Shown here: piece after piece, positions 17,604 to 27,548 of the stretch
Numbering within the stretch: the first letter of the stretch is position 1
How the letters are laid out: each line of letters starts with the position of its first letter
NCBI GenBank assembly: GCA_964367685.1
Contig: CAYIYM010000011.1
Coordinates: 1 to 64,000, forward strand
Reading direction: 5' to 3'
Source of the DNA: CAUPWF01 sp964367685
Lineage (GTDB): Bacteria > Bacillota > Clostridia > Lachnospirales > Lachnospiraceae
DNA length: 64,000 bases
Notes under the pieces: model-generated
Told to the model about the DNA's origin: nothing
Seen by the model: only the letters and a program-made list of their open reading frames with translations
Databases searched by the model: none
Program-made: the position numbers and the translations under genes

Positions 17604-18026
17604 TTAACGTTCCTTTTCTCGATTCATATACTTATAGGGAACGCCTACAACACCGTCTTTTGTTCTAGTAAATTTCTCAGGGTAGCGAAACTTTTGCTGG
17701 TATTTCCATGCCAATTTTTCTGGCATACTAAGAAATTTTTCACTTTCAATTGGCGCATAACACACAAAGAATGTGCCACAAATAATGTCACTTCTTCGTT
17801 CTTCCCCTTCATTATTCTTTGTATAAATACTTCGATTCGGTTCCATTCCTTTGAGCTTTCCTTCTTCATTACAGATGATTGCCACATCATCATCAAATGG
17901 CATATACTCTTCAATATACCCGCCAACAACGCCCTGCATCGATTCTAGTTCATCTGAAATTTCCACGATTTTCGCATACTCCCCTGGCTTAACTAAGACC
18001 ACTACTATCTTATTTTCTTCTTCCAT
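17604..18026 (-). CDS. DUF3846 domain protein
   Basis: A 140-residue protein whose first 110 residues match the DUF3846 pattern seen in conjugative elements: KIVVVLVKPGEYAKIVEI, then the region around MQGVVGGYIE, then a Cys-containing strand IICGTFFVCY. Function is unknown. It is encoded 2 nt after the Toprim gene and is the last gene before the oriT candidate. The soluble, small fold would suit a regulatory or adaptor role, but nothing in the sequence shows this. Confidence 0.8.
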   Translation of the reverse strand: MEEENKIVVVLVKPGEYAKIVEISDELESMQGVVGGYIEEYMPFDDDVAIICNEEGKLKGMEPNRSIYTKNNEGEERRSDIICGTFFVCYAPIESEKFLSMPEKLAWKYQQKFRYPEKFTRTKDGVVGVPYKYMNREKER

Positions 18027-18028
18027 AT

Positions 18029-18970
18029 CTATCGTTCCTCTCTTCTTTTTCCTATTCTTTTTATCCTTTGACTACACAAAAAGTCATTGAAATCCTTTCC
18101 ACTTGGTGCTGGATCATCAATGACTTTCACTCTATCTCTTAATGCTTTTTTAATTTCTAATGTTGCCCCTCGTCCTGCCGAATCATTGTCTAAATGCAGG
18201 ACGACTTGTTGAATTTGCTTCTCTTCTTTTAATAGGAATTCCAATGGTGCTGGTATCTTATTTCCTTCTTTACTTTGATAAATGCCAGCCAAGGAAAGGA
18301 GGTTACTGTCCTTCCAATTCTCTCCCCTCTCCTTCATCAAGCTAGCGTATGATAAAAGATCAATTGCACTTTCGAAGACATGCACATTGGAACTATTTGC
18401 CTTACTTAACCGAAAAGAATATTTCTTCTTGCTACCTTTGCAATCTCCCATTATCTTTGTTTTGTTGGTAGATCGATATGCACCATACCTTGGTTTTCTT
18501 TCTTTATCGTAGCCTACAAATACAGCATTATGATATGGCTTACTTTCATAAATCAATGACTCTTTTATACAATACTTTATGATTTCTTCGTCAATTCCTC
18601 TCCCACTAAGGTATTGAACAACTTTACGATTACTTTCATTTCTTTCTGGTAATTGCAACACTGGTACCTCTTCTTCTTTGTAAATCTCCTCCATAGATTG
18701 GTACACTATTCCATGATCTGCCAAACAATGAACTGCTTCAAGGAAGGTCATTTCTTTTACTTTAATAAGATAATCGAGGGCACTTACACCCCCGATTCCT
18801 TTTGACCACCACATCCATTTCCCATTAGAGATTTTCAAACTATCATGACTTTTTGTTGTATAAGTATTGCCTGTAAACCTCACAAGCTCATAAGGTTCAT
18901 ACGTCCTTAGATAAGTCAGCAAGTCCATTCTCTTTAGTTCATTTACTACTTCTGGTGCAATATATTTCAT
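18029..18970 (-). CDS. DUF3991/Toprim domain primase-like protein
   Basis: A 313-residue protein. The N-terminal 110 residues are a DUF3991-type domain, related to the zinc-finger region of primases but without the Cys/His ligands (KWMWWSKGIGGVSALDYLI). A Toprim domain follows, with the glutamate in VHVFESAIDLLSY and the DxD pair in VVLHLDNDSAGRGA. Such proteins are thought to act in conjugative DNA replication or priming. The gene lies 9 nt after the DUF5688 gene. The domains are clear; primase activity is unproven. Confidence 0.83.
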   Translation of the reverse strand: MKYIAPEVVNELKRMDLLTYLRTYEPYELVRFTGNTYTTKSHDSLKISNGKWMWWSKGIGGVSALDYLIKVKEMTFLEAVHCLADHGIVYQSMEEIYKEEEVPVLQLPERNESNRKVVQYLSGRGIDEEIIKYCIKESLIYESKPYHNAVFVGYDKERKPRYGAYRSTNKTKIMGDCKGSKKKYSFRLSKANSSNVHVFESAIDLLSYASLMKERGENWKDSNLLSLAGIYQSKEGNKIPAPLEFLLKEEKQIQQVVLHLDNDSAGRGATLEIKKALRDRVKVIDDPAPSGKDFNDFLCSQRIKRIGKRREER

Positions 18971-18979
18971 ATCTTCGTC

Positions 18980-19957
18980 CTATCTTTCTTGACTTTTTTC
19001 CCTATCTTTTCCTTTCGCAGCAATCTCTAACTTCTGTTCTTTACTGTTAAAGGTATATACATTGTCAGATAATTTATCTTCCTTATCCACGACATTTCCA
19101 TTGATTTCAGTAACCATCTCTGCTAACTCTTTTGGATTAGTGAAGTCACTCTTTGGAACAAGAATAGACTCATGAGTTGACGATGGTAAAATATAAAACC
19201 CTTGTCCCAAGCGTGCCTCGATTTCAGATAACTTATCCACATTCATCATCATACTTGCCCCATACATCTTATCTTGATTTGTTAAAATATACATATGACT
19301 CATATCATACTGTAGATTTCCCTCTTCAAATGGCGTATCTAAAATGTTCTCTGGATTCCCCATGCTAAAGATGATGTCTTCCATTGCATATAATTTTACA
19401 TTCTCTTCTCGAAAACTATTCTTCTCTGCAACGTAATCTAATTCTTCTACTGACACGCCCCATTGCTTCAACATATCATTGTTAATTGTGAATGAAGCAC
19501 AGCTATCTGCATCCTTAACTGGTAGTTTAGCAACATAAATTGCAGCTAAGTCTGATACATATTTTACTGGAACAGATTTTAATTTCTGCTTATTCATTTT
19601 CGCATTTACCAATCGATATTCTAACATTGGTTTCACCTTTTCAAAGGTATTAAAATCTTCCATTTTAAATCGAATTTCTGGAATCTCAATTGCTCTTTCT
19701 TGAATTTTAATTAACTCTTTTGCCATATCTTCCATTGACATCCTCCCGTTACTTTCTGTATATTTTTCATAGTGCTCTTCTAAGTAAAGAGTCGGTGCAA
19801 GCGATTGATCTTCTTGCTTCATCACAATTCCCACTTTTTCTAGTCCATTATTTTTTAAAACCGTTGTTAAGGAAACATCGTACTTCCCTCCTGCTTCACT
19901 TAACTGAACTTCTACATTTTCCTTACATGTGTTACAAAATTCTTTATATGTCATCAT
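18980..19957 (-). CDS. DUF5688 family protein
   Basis: A 325-residue soluble protein of the DUF5688 type found in Clostridia elements and genomes: it starts with a helical segment (MTYKEFCNTCKENV), has the N-terminal block ending YTESNGRMSMEDMAKEL, and a later block with LYAMEDIIFSMGNPENIL. No catalytic motif is recognisable and the biochemical role is unknown. It is encoded 4 nt downstream of the 37-residue gene and 9 nt upstream of the Toprim gene, inside the DNA-processing part of the element. Confidence 0.8.
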   Translation of the reverse strand: MMTYKEFCNTCKENVEVQLSEAGGKYDVSLTTVLKNNGLEKVGIVMKQEDQSLAPTLYLEEHYEKYTESNGRMSMEDMAKELIKIQERAIEIPEIRFKMEDFNTFEKVKPMLEYRLVNAKMNKQKLKSVPVKYVSDLAAIYVAKLPVKDADSCASFTINNDMLKQWGVSVEELDYVAEKNSFREENVKLYAMEDIIFSMGNPENILDTPFEEGNLQYDMSHMYILTNQDKMYGASMMMNVDKLSEIEARLGQGFYILPSSTHESILVPKSDFTNPKELAEMVTEINGNVVDKEDKLSDNVYTFNSKEQKLEIAAKGKDREKSQER

Positions 19958-19961
19958 ATTC

Positions 19962-20075
19962 TTATTCTCCCTTTTTCTCTTTCTTGTTTTTATCTTCCAC
20001 TTTTGTAAAGTAGCTTTCCATTCTCTTTCTCTCTATGCCTTCATTAAACCTTTCATTTGTTACGACAACTTGCAT
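19962..20075 (-). CDS. Small 37-residue basic protein of the element
   Basis: A short gene fits exactly between the DUF3848 and DUF5688 genes. ATG is at 20075 and the stop at 19962; there are 4 nt on each side, and GAGAGG, overlapping the end of the previous gene, serves as ribosome site. The product starts MQVVVTNERFNEGIERK and ends in a Lys/Glu-rich tail. It has no membrane segment or known domain. Tight spacing and a suitable ribosome site support it as real; function is unknown. Confidence 0.65.
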   Translation of the reverse strand: MQVVVTNERFNEGIERKRMESYFTKVEDKNKKEKKGE

Positions 20076-20079
20076 CTTC

Positions 20080-20424
20080 TTACCTCTCTTTTTGTTGTTT
20101 CTTTTCTTTGTTCCATTTCACCTCTTTCTCAGCTTTTTCCTCAATGGTGGCTCGAATATTCTCCATATTTGTATAATCATTATTCAACCATTCCATATAA
20201 AGCTCAGCTAATGGTTCTTTTAATAGATAGAGTGCCTTTGTTTGTTCATAGCTCAAATCACCCCCTTCCACTGAGACCAAAATGTCCTCTTTGATTACTT
20301 TTTCATAACTAGATTCGATGATTTTGCTCACTGGACAGATCCTTAATTCTGTGAGAAATCTTTTGTATTCAAGATACATTTTCTTATATAACTTTTCTAA
20401 CATCATCTCTTCTTTTGTATTCAT
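20080..20424 (-). CDS. DUF3848-like protein
   Basis: A 114-residue helical protein. The pattern of an N-terminal helix with Y..F...L, an AYE/SYEKV segment, then L...QAKALY-like LSYEQTKALYLLKEPLAELY, resembles DUF3848 proteins of clostridial conjugative elements. The start directly abuts the stop of the large helicase gene upstream (20425), so translation is probably coupled. Function is unknown. Confidence 0.7.
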   Translation of the reverse strand: MNTKEEMMLEKLYKKMYLEYKRFLTELRICPVSKIIESSYEKVIKEDILVSVEGGDLSYEQTKALYLLKEPLAELYMEWLNNDYTNMENIRATIEEKAEKEVKWNKEKKQQKER

Positions 20425-23400
20425 CTAACGCTCTCTCTCCTGTCTCTTTTCTAGTGTTTCCTCTGTCGTTTCTAGTGTTTCTCCATCCATTATCACTGCT
20501 GCTTTTTCATCCATGTTTAAAAGAATATTCAATTCATCTAATCGATTTAACTTTTCTCTTAGTTCCTCTTCTTTGTGAAATGGTTTTACAATTTCTTGTT
20601 TTGCTGTCTCCATTTGAAGCATTATATGCTCTAATTCTGCTCTACTCTCTTCATAACTTTCAGGATATTTCTCCACCCCGTTATCTATACGAGTGATATT
20701 TCCTATTCCATCTTCACCGAGAAATACTGTCTTCCCTACCTTTCCCCGTATTTTCACAAGGAAACTTCGCTCTCTCGTATCGAAGGACAATTCCAATGAA
20801 AATCCTCTATACTGACCCAGTTCAATTGCTTCGGGATTCATCATTTCTTGACATGCTTGCAAGATTTTTTCTCCTGCTCTTCCTTTATCCATATAAAAAA
20901 CACCCTGAATTTCCATCCCAGCGAATACTTCACTAGTGGGTTTCGGGTGTCTCTTTAACGTATCAATATCAAGTTCTAATCCGCCTATTCTTTCCTTTAG
21001 TTCTGTGATTTTCTTAGGATAATATCCAATAATCTTATCTTCTAGGGCATATTTCTCTGCTAAGTAACTAGCTTTCAATAATTTCAATCTCTGCACAGAA
21101 ATATCTAAATCCATTTTTTCTTTTATATGTGGATTACCCGTTGCTAACATTTTTATCTCTGCATAAGACAACGCTGTTTCATCAATGTCTTCCGCTGATC
21201 TAACTGGACTTTTACTTGTCATAATCTGACTAGCGAATTTTTGCTTCCCTTCTACTAATTGATATAAGTAAGCATCAAAAGTTTGTTCTGTTACATATCG
21301 ATATACTTCTACCTCCTCATTTTCGTTCCCCTGTCTCTCGATTCTTCCAAGCCTCTGAGATAGATCAGAAGGCCTCCACGGGCACTCAATATCATGCAAA
21401 GAAATTAATTTATCTTGTACATTAGTTCCAGCACCCATCTTTTGGGTCGAACCAAACAAGACTCTTACATCACCCTTTCTAACTTTGCGAAACAATTCTT
21501 TTTTCATAACATCTGTTTTTGCTTCATGAATAAACTTCACTTCAGAAGCAGGTATTCCTCGCTCAATCAACTTATCTCGAATGTCGTTGTACACAGAGAA
21601 CGAACCATCATTTTTAGGTGTAGACAAATCACAAAATACTAACTGTGTTGATTTATTTTCTTTGCTCTTCTCCCATATCTCATAGATATTTCTTGTACAT
21701 TCATTGATTTTGCTCCCCTCAAAGTCTGGTAAATACTCATGGATCAATCGTTGATCTAGTGCCAACTTTCTTCCATCATTGGTAATCTTGAGCATATTGT
21801 CCTTGCTCGAATCTATAAGTCCATTCCGTACAATTTCTGCTCTTTCCGCAAGCCCTAATACCATTTCTTCTTGAATCTTTGATGGCTTCACTGTTACATT
21901 ATGAAAGTTCACTTTGGGCACGGGAAGTTGCAACATATCTGATGTCTTTATATCCGCAACCTCTTTGAACATGGTCATAAGCTCTGGCAAATTATAGAAT
22001 TTAGCAAACCTTGTTTTTGCTCGATATCCAGTTCCCTCTGGCGTTAATTCTACTGCGGTCACTGTTTCTCCAAACGTAGATGCCCACGCATCAAAATGGT
22101 GTAATCCCTTTTGTTGTAGCGTATTATACTGTAGATATCGTTGGATTGTATAAAGTTCCACCATACTATTTGAAATGGGGGTTCCTGTAGCAAAAACAAC
22201 ACCTCGTCCCCCTGTTCTCTCATCTAAATAACGACACTTCATAAATAGATCACTCGATTTTTGTGCTTCTGTTTGTGCGATTCCGCCTACATTTCTCATC
22301 TTAGTATACAAAAATAGGTTCTTATAATAATGGCTCTCATCTATAAATATTCGATCAACGCCTAGTTCTTCGAAGGTAACAACATCATCTTTTCTACTTT
22401 GATCATTAAGTTTTGCTAGTTTTGTTTGTATTAATTTCTTTGATTTTTCTAACTGCTTCACAGAGAATTTCTCACCTCGTTGATGCTTTAGACTTGTGAT
22501 TCCATTTATAATTTCCTCTAATTGATTTTCAAGAATCTCTATCTGCCTCTCAACCGACATTGGAATTCGTTCGAATTGGGAGTGGCCTATAATTACTGCA
22601 TCATAATCACCTGTTGCAATTCTCCCACAAAACCTTTTTCGATTCTTCTTTTCAAAATCTTTCTTGGTTGCAACTAGAATATTTGCCGCTGGATATAACC
22701 ATAGGTATTCAGAAGCCCACTGCTCAATCAAATGATTTGGCACAACAAACAAGGATTTATTACACAGACCCAAACGCTTAGATTCTTGTGCAGCTGCCAC
22801 CATCTCAAATGTTTTTCCAGCTCCAACTGCATGTGCAAGTAAAGTATTTCCACCATATAAAATATGAGCGACTGCATTTTTTTGATGTTCCCTCAGTGAG
22901 ATTTCAGGGTTCATTCCTCCAAAAACTATATGATCCCCCTTGTATTCTCTTGCTCGATGACTATTAAAAAGTTCATTGTACTTCTTTGTTAAGGACTCCC
23001 TTCTACTAGGATCTTCCCATATCCAATCACTAAACTCTTGCTTGATTAATTCTTGCTTCGCCTGTGCAATCGCAGTTTCTTTCTTGTTTAAGATAGCCTT
23101 CTTCTTTCCTTCGCTATCCTCTACATAGTCAAATATACGTACATCTTTTAGATTCAACGTCTCTTCCACAATCTTATATCCATTGATTCGATTTGTTCCA
23201 TACGTTGTATATGCCTTTACATTCCCTCGATCATGACTTTTACCATCAATATACCATTCACTTGTAATCGGTGAGTATTTTACCCCCATATCCCACTGTG
23301 AGTATCTTGGAGTTTGGAATAATTGAAACATGAACTCTTCGACTATTACAGGATCAATCCAAGTTGCTCCAAGTCTAATAGAGATTTCTGACGCAGATAA

Positions 23401-25329
23401 TTCCTTGGGCTGAACCTTTTCTAATGCTGCTACGTGTATCTGGAATTCAAGTTCATTTGTTTTTTGAGCTAGTAATGCAGTTCGTAGCTTTTCCCTTACA
23501 TTTCCTGATAAGTACTCATCTGCCATTAAGTATTTTTTCTCGTGGTTTTCTACTTCCTCTTCATACTTCGGATTCAAAAAGATGACACCCTTCAGATCTT
23601 CGTATATCTCTATTTCTTCCTTCCCTGTTAATTCAGTTAAGAATGACATGTCAATTTCAGCCTTCTCACCAATACACACAGCCAATGCTTCGCTTGATGT
23701 TTCTACAAAATTTACAGGCTTATGAGCTTGAATTGTTCTCTTATGAAACATGTCAGCCTTTCGTTCTAACTCTCCATTTTCATCTAGTATTTCAAGTGCT
23801 GACAATAGAAAATAAGAACTATCTTGGGAAAATGCACTCATATTTGCTCGACTGTTAATAAGTCCATACTTTTGGATAAAGCGATCGTAACTCACATTCA
23901 ATTGCTTTTGTGCAGCAAGTATTTCTTCGTCTGGATATTCTTCTTTTTGTAACTCAATCAGTTTTCTTGTTACATCTCGAATTTCAATCAGCCCTTTGAT
24001 TCGATTCTCTGCAGTTGCAGAAACCTGTACTTGAGTCATCTTTGAATTTTCTCGAAAATAGATTCCTCGTTCTAGATTTGCATAAGAAAAATTTCTCACA
24101 GTTGGATCTGCTGGAATTGTTATTTCATCTTCTTCCATATCATTTTCTACTTCATATTGAGAAACTTCTCCTCTGATGTGAACAATGGCTTCCTCTAATT
24201 GATATTCTAATTCTAAATCTTCATACGGAATACACGTAACTTCTTCTCCAAAACGTCCAGTTACTATTTTCATTTCTCCTAATACCATCTCAGGGTGATT
24301 CACAAAGTATGCATTCATTTTCATACCACTTTCATCTACATCAAGGGTTATCCATTCTTCTTTTGAGTCAATCACTCGATCTCTTTTTTGAAGAAAAATA
24401 ATATCTGAAACAACCTCTGTTCCTGCATTTCCTTTAAAGGTATTATTTGGTAAGCGAATCGCACCAAGTAACTCTGCTCTATTTGAAATATATTGCCTTA
24501 CCGATATATTTTCCTTATCCATCGTCCCTTTACTTGTGACAAATGCAATCACTCCTCCTGGCCTAACTATATCTAAGGATTTACAAAAGAAGTAATCATG
24601 AATCAAAAATTTGTGCTTATCGTATTTTTTATCCATCAATTTATAATCACCAAATGGAACGTTCCCTATGACACCATCAAAGAAATTCTCTGGAAAATTT
24701 GCTTCTTCAAATCCTTGTGTTGCTATAACTGACTTCTGATATAAGTGCTTAGCAAGTAATCCAGAAATCTCGTCTACTTCGACACCATATAATCTACTCT
24801 CCTGCATTGAATCAGGAAGCATACCAATAAAATGCCCAATACCACAAGAAGGTTCTAGTAGATTTCCCTTTGTTAAACCCATACGTTCGATTGCTTTGTA
24901 CATAGCCGTTGCAACTTCTGGTGGCGTATAAAAAGCTGTCAGAGTACTCTCCCTAGCCCTCATATACTCTTCAGAAGACAGCACATGTTTTAGTCTACGA
25001 TATTCCTCTGACCATCCCCCATTTTCGGGATCAAAAGCTTCTGAAATACCACCCCATCCAACATATTTAGATAATAAAATTTGCTCCTCTGGTGTAGCAA
25101 GCCTCTCTTCATTTTCACATGCTTTTACAAGCTCAATAGCAACCATATTTCGTTCAAACCGTTCTTTCTTACCCACAACTTCCACTCGATTTGCTTTTAA
25201 GTTGAATTGGTGCTGCACTAACAATTTCGTTAATTCCTGATGCTCTCTTTCATCTTCCTGTGATAAGCCCTCTTCTTCCATTTCTTGAAAGCTATCAAGT
25301 ATATCTTCTACAAACTCCTCATTTTCCAA
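20425..25329 (-). CDS. Large DNA methylase-SNF2-type helicase of the element (C-terminal part of a usually longer protein)
   Basis: A 1634-residue DNA-processing protein. In order: a YVGWGGISEAFD segment (about residue 89); a methylase-like domain with LLEPSCGIGHF (about 155) and motif IV NVPFGD (about 221); and a two-domain SF2 helicase with Walker A HAVGAGKT (about 834), DESH-type Walker B FIDESHYYKN (about 995), TGTPISNSM (about 1045) and arginine-finger motif QRLGRIERQG (about 1324). Homologues in Tn1549-like elements often carry an extra N-terminal region, here encoded separately by 25336-27045. The start has only a weak ribosome site 6 nt after that gene's stop, so coupled translation is likely. 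A role in conjugative replication or host-defence evasion is inferred. Confidence 0.9.
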   Translation of the reverse strand: MENEEFVEDILDSFQEMEEEGLSQEDEREHQELTKLLVQHQFNLKANRVEVVGKKERFERNMVAIELVKACENEERLATPEEQILLSKYVGWGGISEAFDPENGGWSEEYRRLKHVLSSEEYMRARESTLTAFYTPPEVATAMYKAIERMGLTKGNLLEPSCGIGHFIGMLPDSMQESRLYGVEVDEISGLLAKHLYQKSVIATQGFEEANFPENFFDGVIGNVPFGDYKLMDKKYDKHKFLIHDYFFCKSLDIVRPGGVIAFVTSKGTMDKENISVRQYISNRAELLGAIRLPNNTFKGNAGTEVVSDIIFLQKRDRVIDSKEEWITLDVDESGMKMNAYFVNHPEMVLGEMKIVTGRFGEEVTCIPYEDLELEYQLEEAIVHIRGEVSQYEVENDMEEDEITIPADPTVRNFSYANLERGIYFRENSKMTQVQVSATAENRIKGLIEIRDVTRKLIELQKEEYPDEEILAAQKQLNVSYDRFIQKYGLINSRANMSAFSQDSSYFLLSALEILDENGELERKADMFHKRTIQAHKPVNFVETSSEALAVCIGEKAEIDMSFLTELTGKEEIEIYEDLKGVIFLNPKYEEEVENHEKKYLMADEYLSGNVREKLRTALLAQKTNELEFQIHVAALEKVQPKELSASEISIRLGATWIDPVIVEEFMFQLFQTPRYSQWDMGVKYSPITSEWYIDGKSHDRGNVKAYTTYGTNRINGYKIVEETLNLKDVRIFDYVEDSEGKKKAILNKKETAIAQAKQELIKQEFSDWIWEDPSRRESLTKKYNELFNSHRAREYKGDHIVFGGMNPEISLREHQKNAVAHILYGGNTLLAHAVGAGKTFEMVAAAQESKRLGLCNKSLFVVPNHLIEQWASEYLWLYPAANILVATKKDFEKKNRKRFCGRIATGDYDAVIIGHSQFERIPMSVERQIEILENQLEEIINGITSLKHQRGEKFSVKQLEKSKKLIQTKLAKLNDQSRKDDVVTFEELGVDRIFIDESHYYKNLFLYTKMRNVGGIAQTEAQKSSDLFMKCRYLDERTGGRGVVFATGTPISNSMVELYTIQRYLQYNTLQQKGLHHFDAWASTFGETVTAVELTPEGTGYRAKTRFAKFYNLPELMTMFKEVADIKTSDMLQLPVPKVNFHNVTVKPSKIQEEMVLGLAERAEIVRNGLIDSSKDNMLKITNDGRKLALDQRLIHEYLPDFEGSKINECTRNIYEIWEKSKENKSTQLVFCDLSTPKNDGSFSVYNDIRDKLIERGIPASEVKFIHEAKTDVMKKELFRKVRKGDVRVLFGSTQKMGAGTNVQDKLISLHDIECPWRPSDLSQRLGRIERQGNENEEVEVYRYVTEQTFDAYLYQLVEGKQKFASQIMTSKSPVRSAEDIDETALSYAEIKMLATGNPHIKEKMDLDISVQRLKLLKASYLAEKYALEDKIIGYYPKKITELKERIGGLELDIDTLKRHPKPTSEVFAGMEIQGVFYMDKGRAGEKILQACQEMMNPEAIELGQYRGFSLELSFDTRERSFLVKIRGKVGKTVFLGEDGIGNITRIDNGVEKYPESYEESRAELEHIMLQMETAKQEIVKPFHKEEELREKLNRLDELNILLNMDEKAAVIMDGETLETTEETLEKRQERER

Positions 25330-25335
25330 AGATGT

Positions 25336-27045
25336 TTATAGATTTCGAATCTCATCCTCTTCAGACTCTCCTTGCTCCACTTGATCATTGTATTCGTAAG
25401 GATCATATTCCTTCATGAAAGCTGTCAATTTAGACGCTAATGGATTACGTTGATTATTATCTTCTTTTATATATCGTTTTTGTTGAATCAATTGGAAGAT
25501 TCGAGTTGCTACCTTCATCCAACTCAACTGAACCATTGGAGCATCAACACTATATCCCTTCGTAATTCTCATTCCTTTTGCATCATGCATCAATTGATAT
25601 TCTTCATGTCCACCTGCATGACTTCTTCCACCTGTCCCGTATTCATGTTTTAAAAACTCAGCATTTTCTTTGGATGATAGACTTGATTCAAAGTGATTAT
25701 AAATGCGTTCTTTCCCCTTCTCAACTCCACTTCCCCCTAGAAGTATGTCATCAATTATTTGTTGTGGTATACGAAAAGCAGAGGATCTTTCCCCTGCTTT
25801 TCCTTCTATCATTTGCTTTTGTTCCTCTACCGATGGTAAGAGTTTTGATTCATCTAATGTGAATTGAAAATGATTTGAGTCTTCACGATTTCCTGAGCTG
25901 CGTTGCGAATGTTGTTCATTCTTCCCACCCACTTCATCATTTCTTCTTCCTTCAATTTCTCGTTCAATCCTTCTGTTTCCGCCATCTGCTTCACGAGCTG
26001 TTCTTCCATCTTCTGTGCTCGTTCCTCGGTTTCGGCTAGGTGGTTCACCAATGTTCCCGCCGTCAGGTAATTGTAATATATCACTTTGTGATGGTTCATC
26101 AGATACTCTCTTCTCATCTGTGCGTACCTGCCCATTTCTACCACTGGTTGTTCTGGCATCATTAGATTCGGGATATTGTAATCTCCCACTAGTGTGTATT
26201 CGATTGCTTTCATCGCTCATACTCCTCTCATCTTTTACTTTTTTCTCATTGTAACTATCTATATTGTCTTTGACAATTGTGCGATTTTCATCTTGATATA
26301 AATGAATGGTCTTGGCTATTTCATGAAGAACCATTGCCGAAATATCACTCGTTGCAATCCCCATTGCATTTAGAGATTGAGCGGTATTAAAATTTGTAAT
26401 TTCACGAAAATCCTCTACTTCAAAGTAAGCCGTTGTATCTAAATCCATCTTTGTCATGAGCATATATGCGACGCTTTGTGTAACTATTGTTCTATACAAA
26501 TGTTCCATCATATCCTGTTCTAATCCATCTAAATAACAGTCCTCAATACAGTGATGCAAATCACTCATATAATCAATAAGATTATCCTCTACTACATTTT
26601 TTGCTACTTGGAGAATATGTTCTTCAATAGCTGATTCACTTGTTTGAATCCCAAAGGAAGCCTCTAGCGCTTCCTTTACCCCACTTTCATGTTCTTGTTT
26701 CATATGCCAAATAGGAACAGATTTTGCACGATCACTTTCGTGTGTATCTGATACATCGAAGTAATACTTAATCCGTTGAGATTGCTGCGCAAGATCTCGA
26801 AACACTGCAATCCCTGTTGCACCACGGTTGACCCATCTCCCAAACCGTTGATTCCATCGATCAATCTCTAAGACTGCCATTGCATCTGGTCGCTGTTCAT
26901 GAACTAATAATTGTTCATCGAATCGCAACTTATAATTTCTACACGCTGACTGTAAAAAGCTCATCCAGTTTTCTGGATTAGCTACTACATGCTTACATGC
27001 TTCTTGGTACATTGTTGTTACCAATTTATATTTGCTTTGCTTCAT
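25336..27045 (-). CDS. N-terminal ArdC-like part of the methylase-helicase, encoded as a separate gene
   Basis: A 569-residue protein whose first 110 residues (NPENWMSFLQSACRNYKLRF, then RPDAMAVLEIDRWN and GRWVNRGATGIAVF) match the ArdC-like N-terminus of the giant element methylase-helicases. Residues 110-250 are helical. About 260-390 is a low-complexity Ser/Arg/Glu/Asn-rich linker, and 400-540 holds a conserved block with SAFRIPQQIIDDILLGGSG and a GTGGRSHAGG segment. The next gene continues the usual protein order, so the pair appears to be a natural split. Its start overlaps the previous small gene by 20 nt. Confidence 0.85.
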   Translation of the reverse strand: MKQSKYKLVTTMYQEACKHVVANPENWMSFLQSACRNYKLRFDEQLLVHEQRPDAMAVLEIDRWNQRFGRWVNRGATGIAVFRDLAQQSQRIKYYFDVSDTHESDRAKSVPIWHMKQEHESGVKEALEASFGIQTSESAIEEHILQVAKNVVEDNLIDYMSDLHHCIEDCYLDGLEQDMMEHLYRTIVTQSVAYMLMTKMDLDTTAYFEVEDFREITNFNTAQSLNAMGIATSDISAMVLHEIAKTIHLYQDENRTIVKDNIDSYNEKKVKDERSMSDESNRIHTSGRLQYPESNDARTTSGRNGQVRTDEKRVSDEPSQSDILQLPDGGNIGEPPSRNRGTSTEDGRTAREADGGNRRIEREIEGRRNDEVGGKNEQHSQRSSGNREDSNHFQFTLDESKLLPSVEEQKQMIEGKAGERSSAFRIPQQIIDDILLGGSGVEKGKERIYNHFESSLSSKENAEFLKHEYGTGGRSHAGGHEEYQLMHDAKGMRITKGYSVDAPMVQLSWMKVATRIFQLIQQKRYIKEDNNQRNPLASKLTAFMKEYDPYEYNDQVEQGESEEDEIRNL

Positions 27046-27256
27046 CCTCTCCTCCTCCTAGATAAGAAAACAGCTTATTCACTTTCGTCTGTTTCTGTAA
27101 TTCGAGGATCACATTCATGTCGAAAATTGTAATTGAGGGAATCTTTAAAATTCCCTCAATGTCTAGTTGCTGCAGATGCTTTTCTGTGGTGTGCCCTGCT
27201 TCAAACAATTTATTTAATACCTTTATCTTTTGTTGAAACGTAAATTTCTCTCTCAT
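27026..27256 (-). CDS. Small conserved-looking element protein, function unknown
   Basis: A 76-residue soluble protein with two predicted helical parts (FTFQQKIKVLNKLFEAG; DMNVILELQKQTKVNKL). It overlaps the start of the ArdC-like gene by 20 nt and follows the next small gene by 7 nt, so it is part of the same operon. No family is recognised. Overlap with a secure neighbour and the full-length open frame support it being a real gene. Confidence 0.65.
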   Translation of the reverse strand: MREKFTFQQKIKVLNKLFEAGHTTEKHLQQLDIEGILKIPSITIFDMNVILELQKQTKVNKLFSYLGGGEDEAKQI

Positions 27257-27263
27257 CTATCTT

Positions 27264-27548
27264 CTACTCCTTTTGATTGATTCTTATAATAATTTGAATT
27301 TCTTTTTCCTTTCTTCCATACTCTGGATATAATGACTGTACTCTTTGTCTCGTTCTTCGAATCGATTCAAAACAAGGCAATCCATAATCCTTGTAATGAA
27401 CTGCTAAAACAGATAAAGGCAAATCCCCTGCTGGAATTCGCCCGTATCTATTGTAGTATTGGACAATTAAAATCATATCGTCATAACGAGAAGCCTTACA
27501 TTCTTTTAGTATTTCTCGTACCTTCCAATCAATCGTATTACTCATCAT
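27264..27548 (-). CDS. Small element protein, function unknown
   Basis: A 94-residue protein, mixed helix and strand by eye, with the block YYNRYGRIPAGDLPLSVLAV and an Arg-rich SIRRTRQRVQ segment that could bind nucleic acid. It overlaps the end of the adhesin gene by 11 nt and precedes the 76-residue gene by 7 nt. I do not recognise a family. Operon position suggests a transfer-linked role. Confidence 0.65.
   Translation of the reverse strand: MMSNTIDWKVREILKECKASRYDDMILIVQYYNRYGRIPAGDLPLSVLAVHYKDYGLPCFESIRRTRQRVQSLYPEYGRKEKEIQIIIRINQKE

Noticed and set aside
25854..26213. Open frame of 119 codons on the minus strand in another frame inside the ArdC-like gene
   Set aside because: It lies wholly inside the low-complexity linker of a well-supported gene and has no ribosome site or recognisable family.
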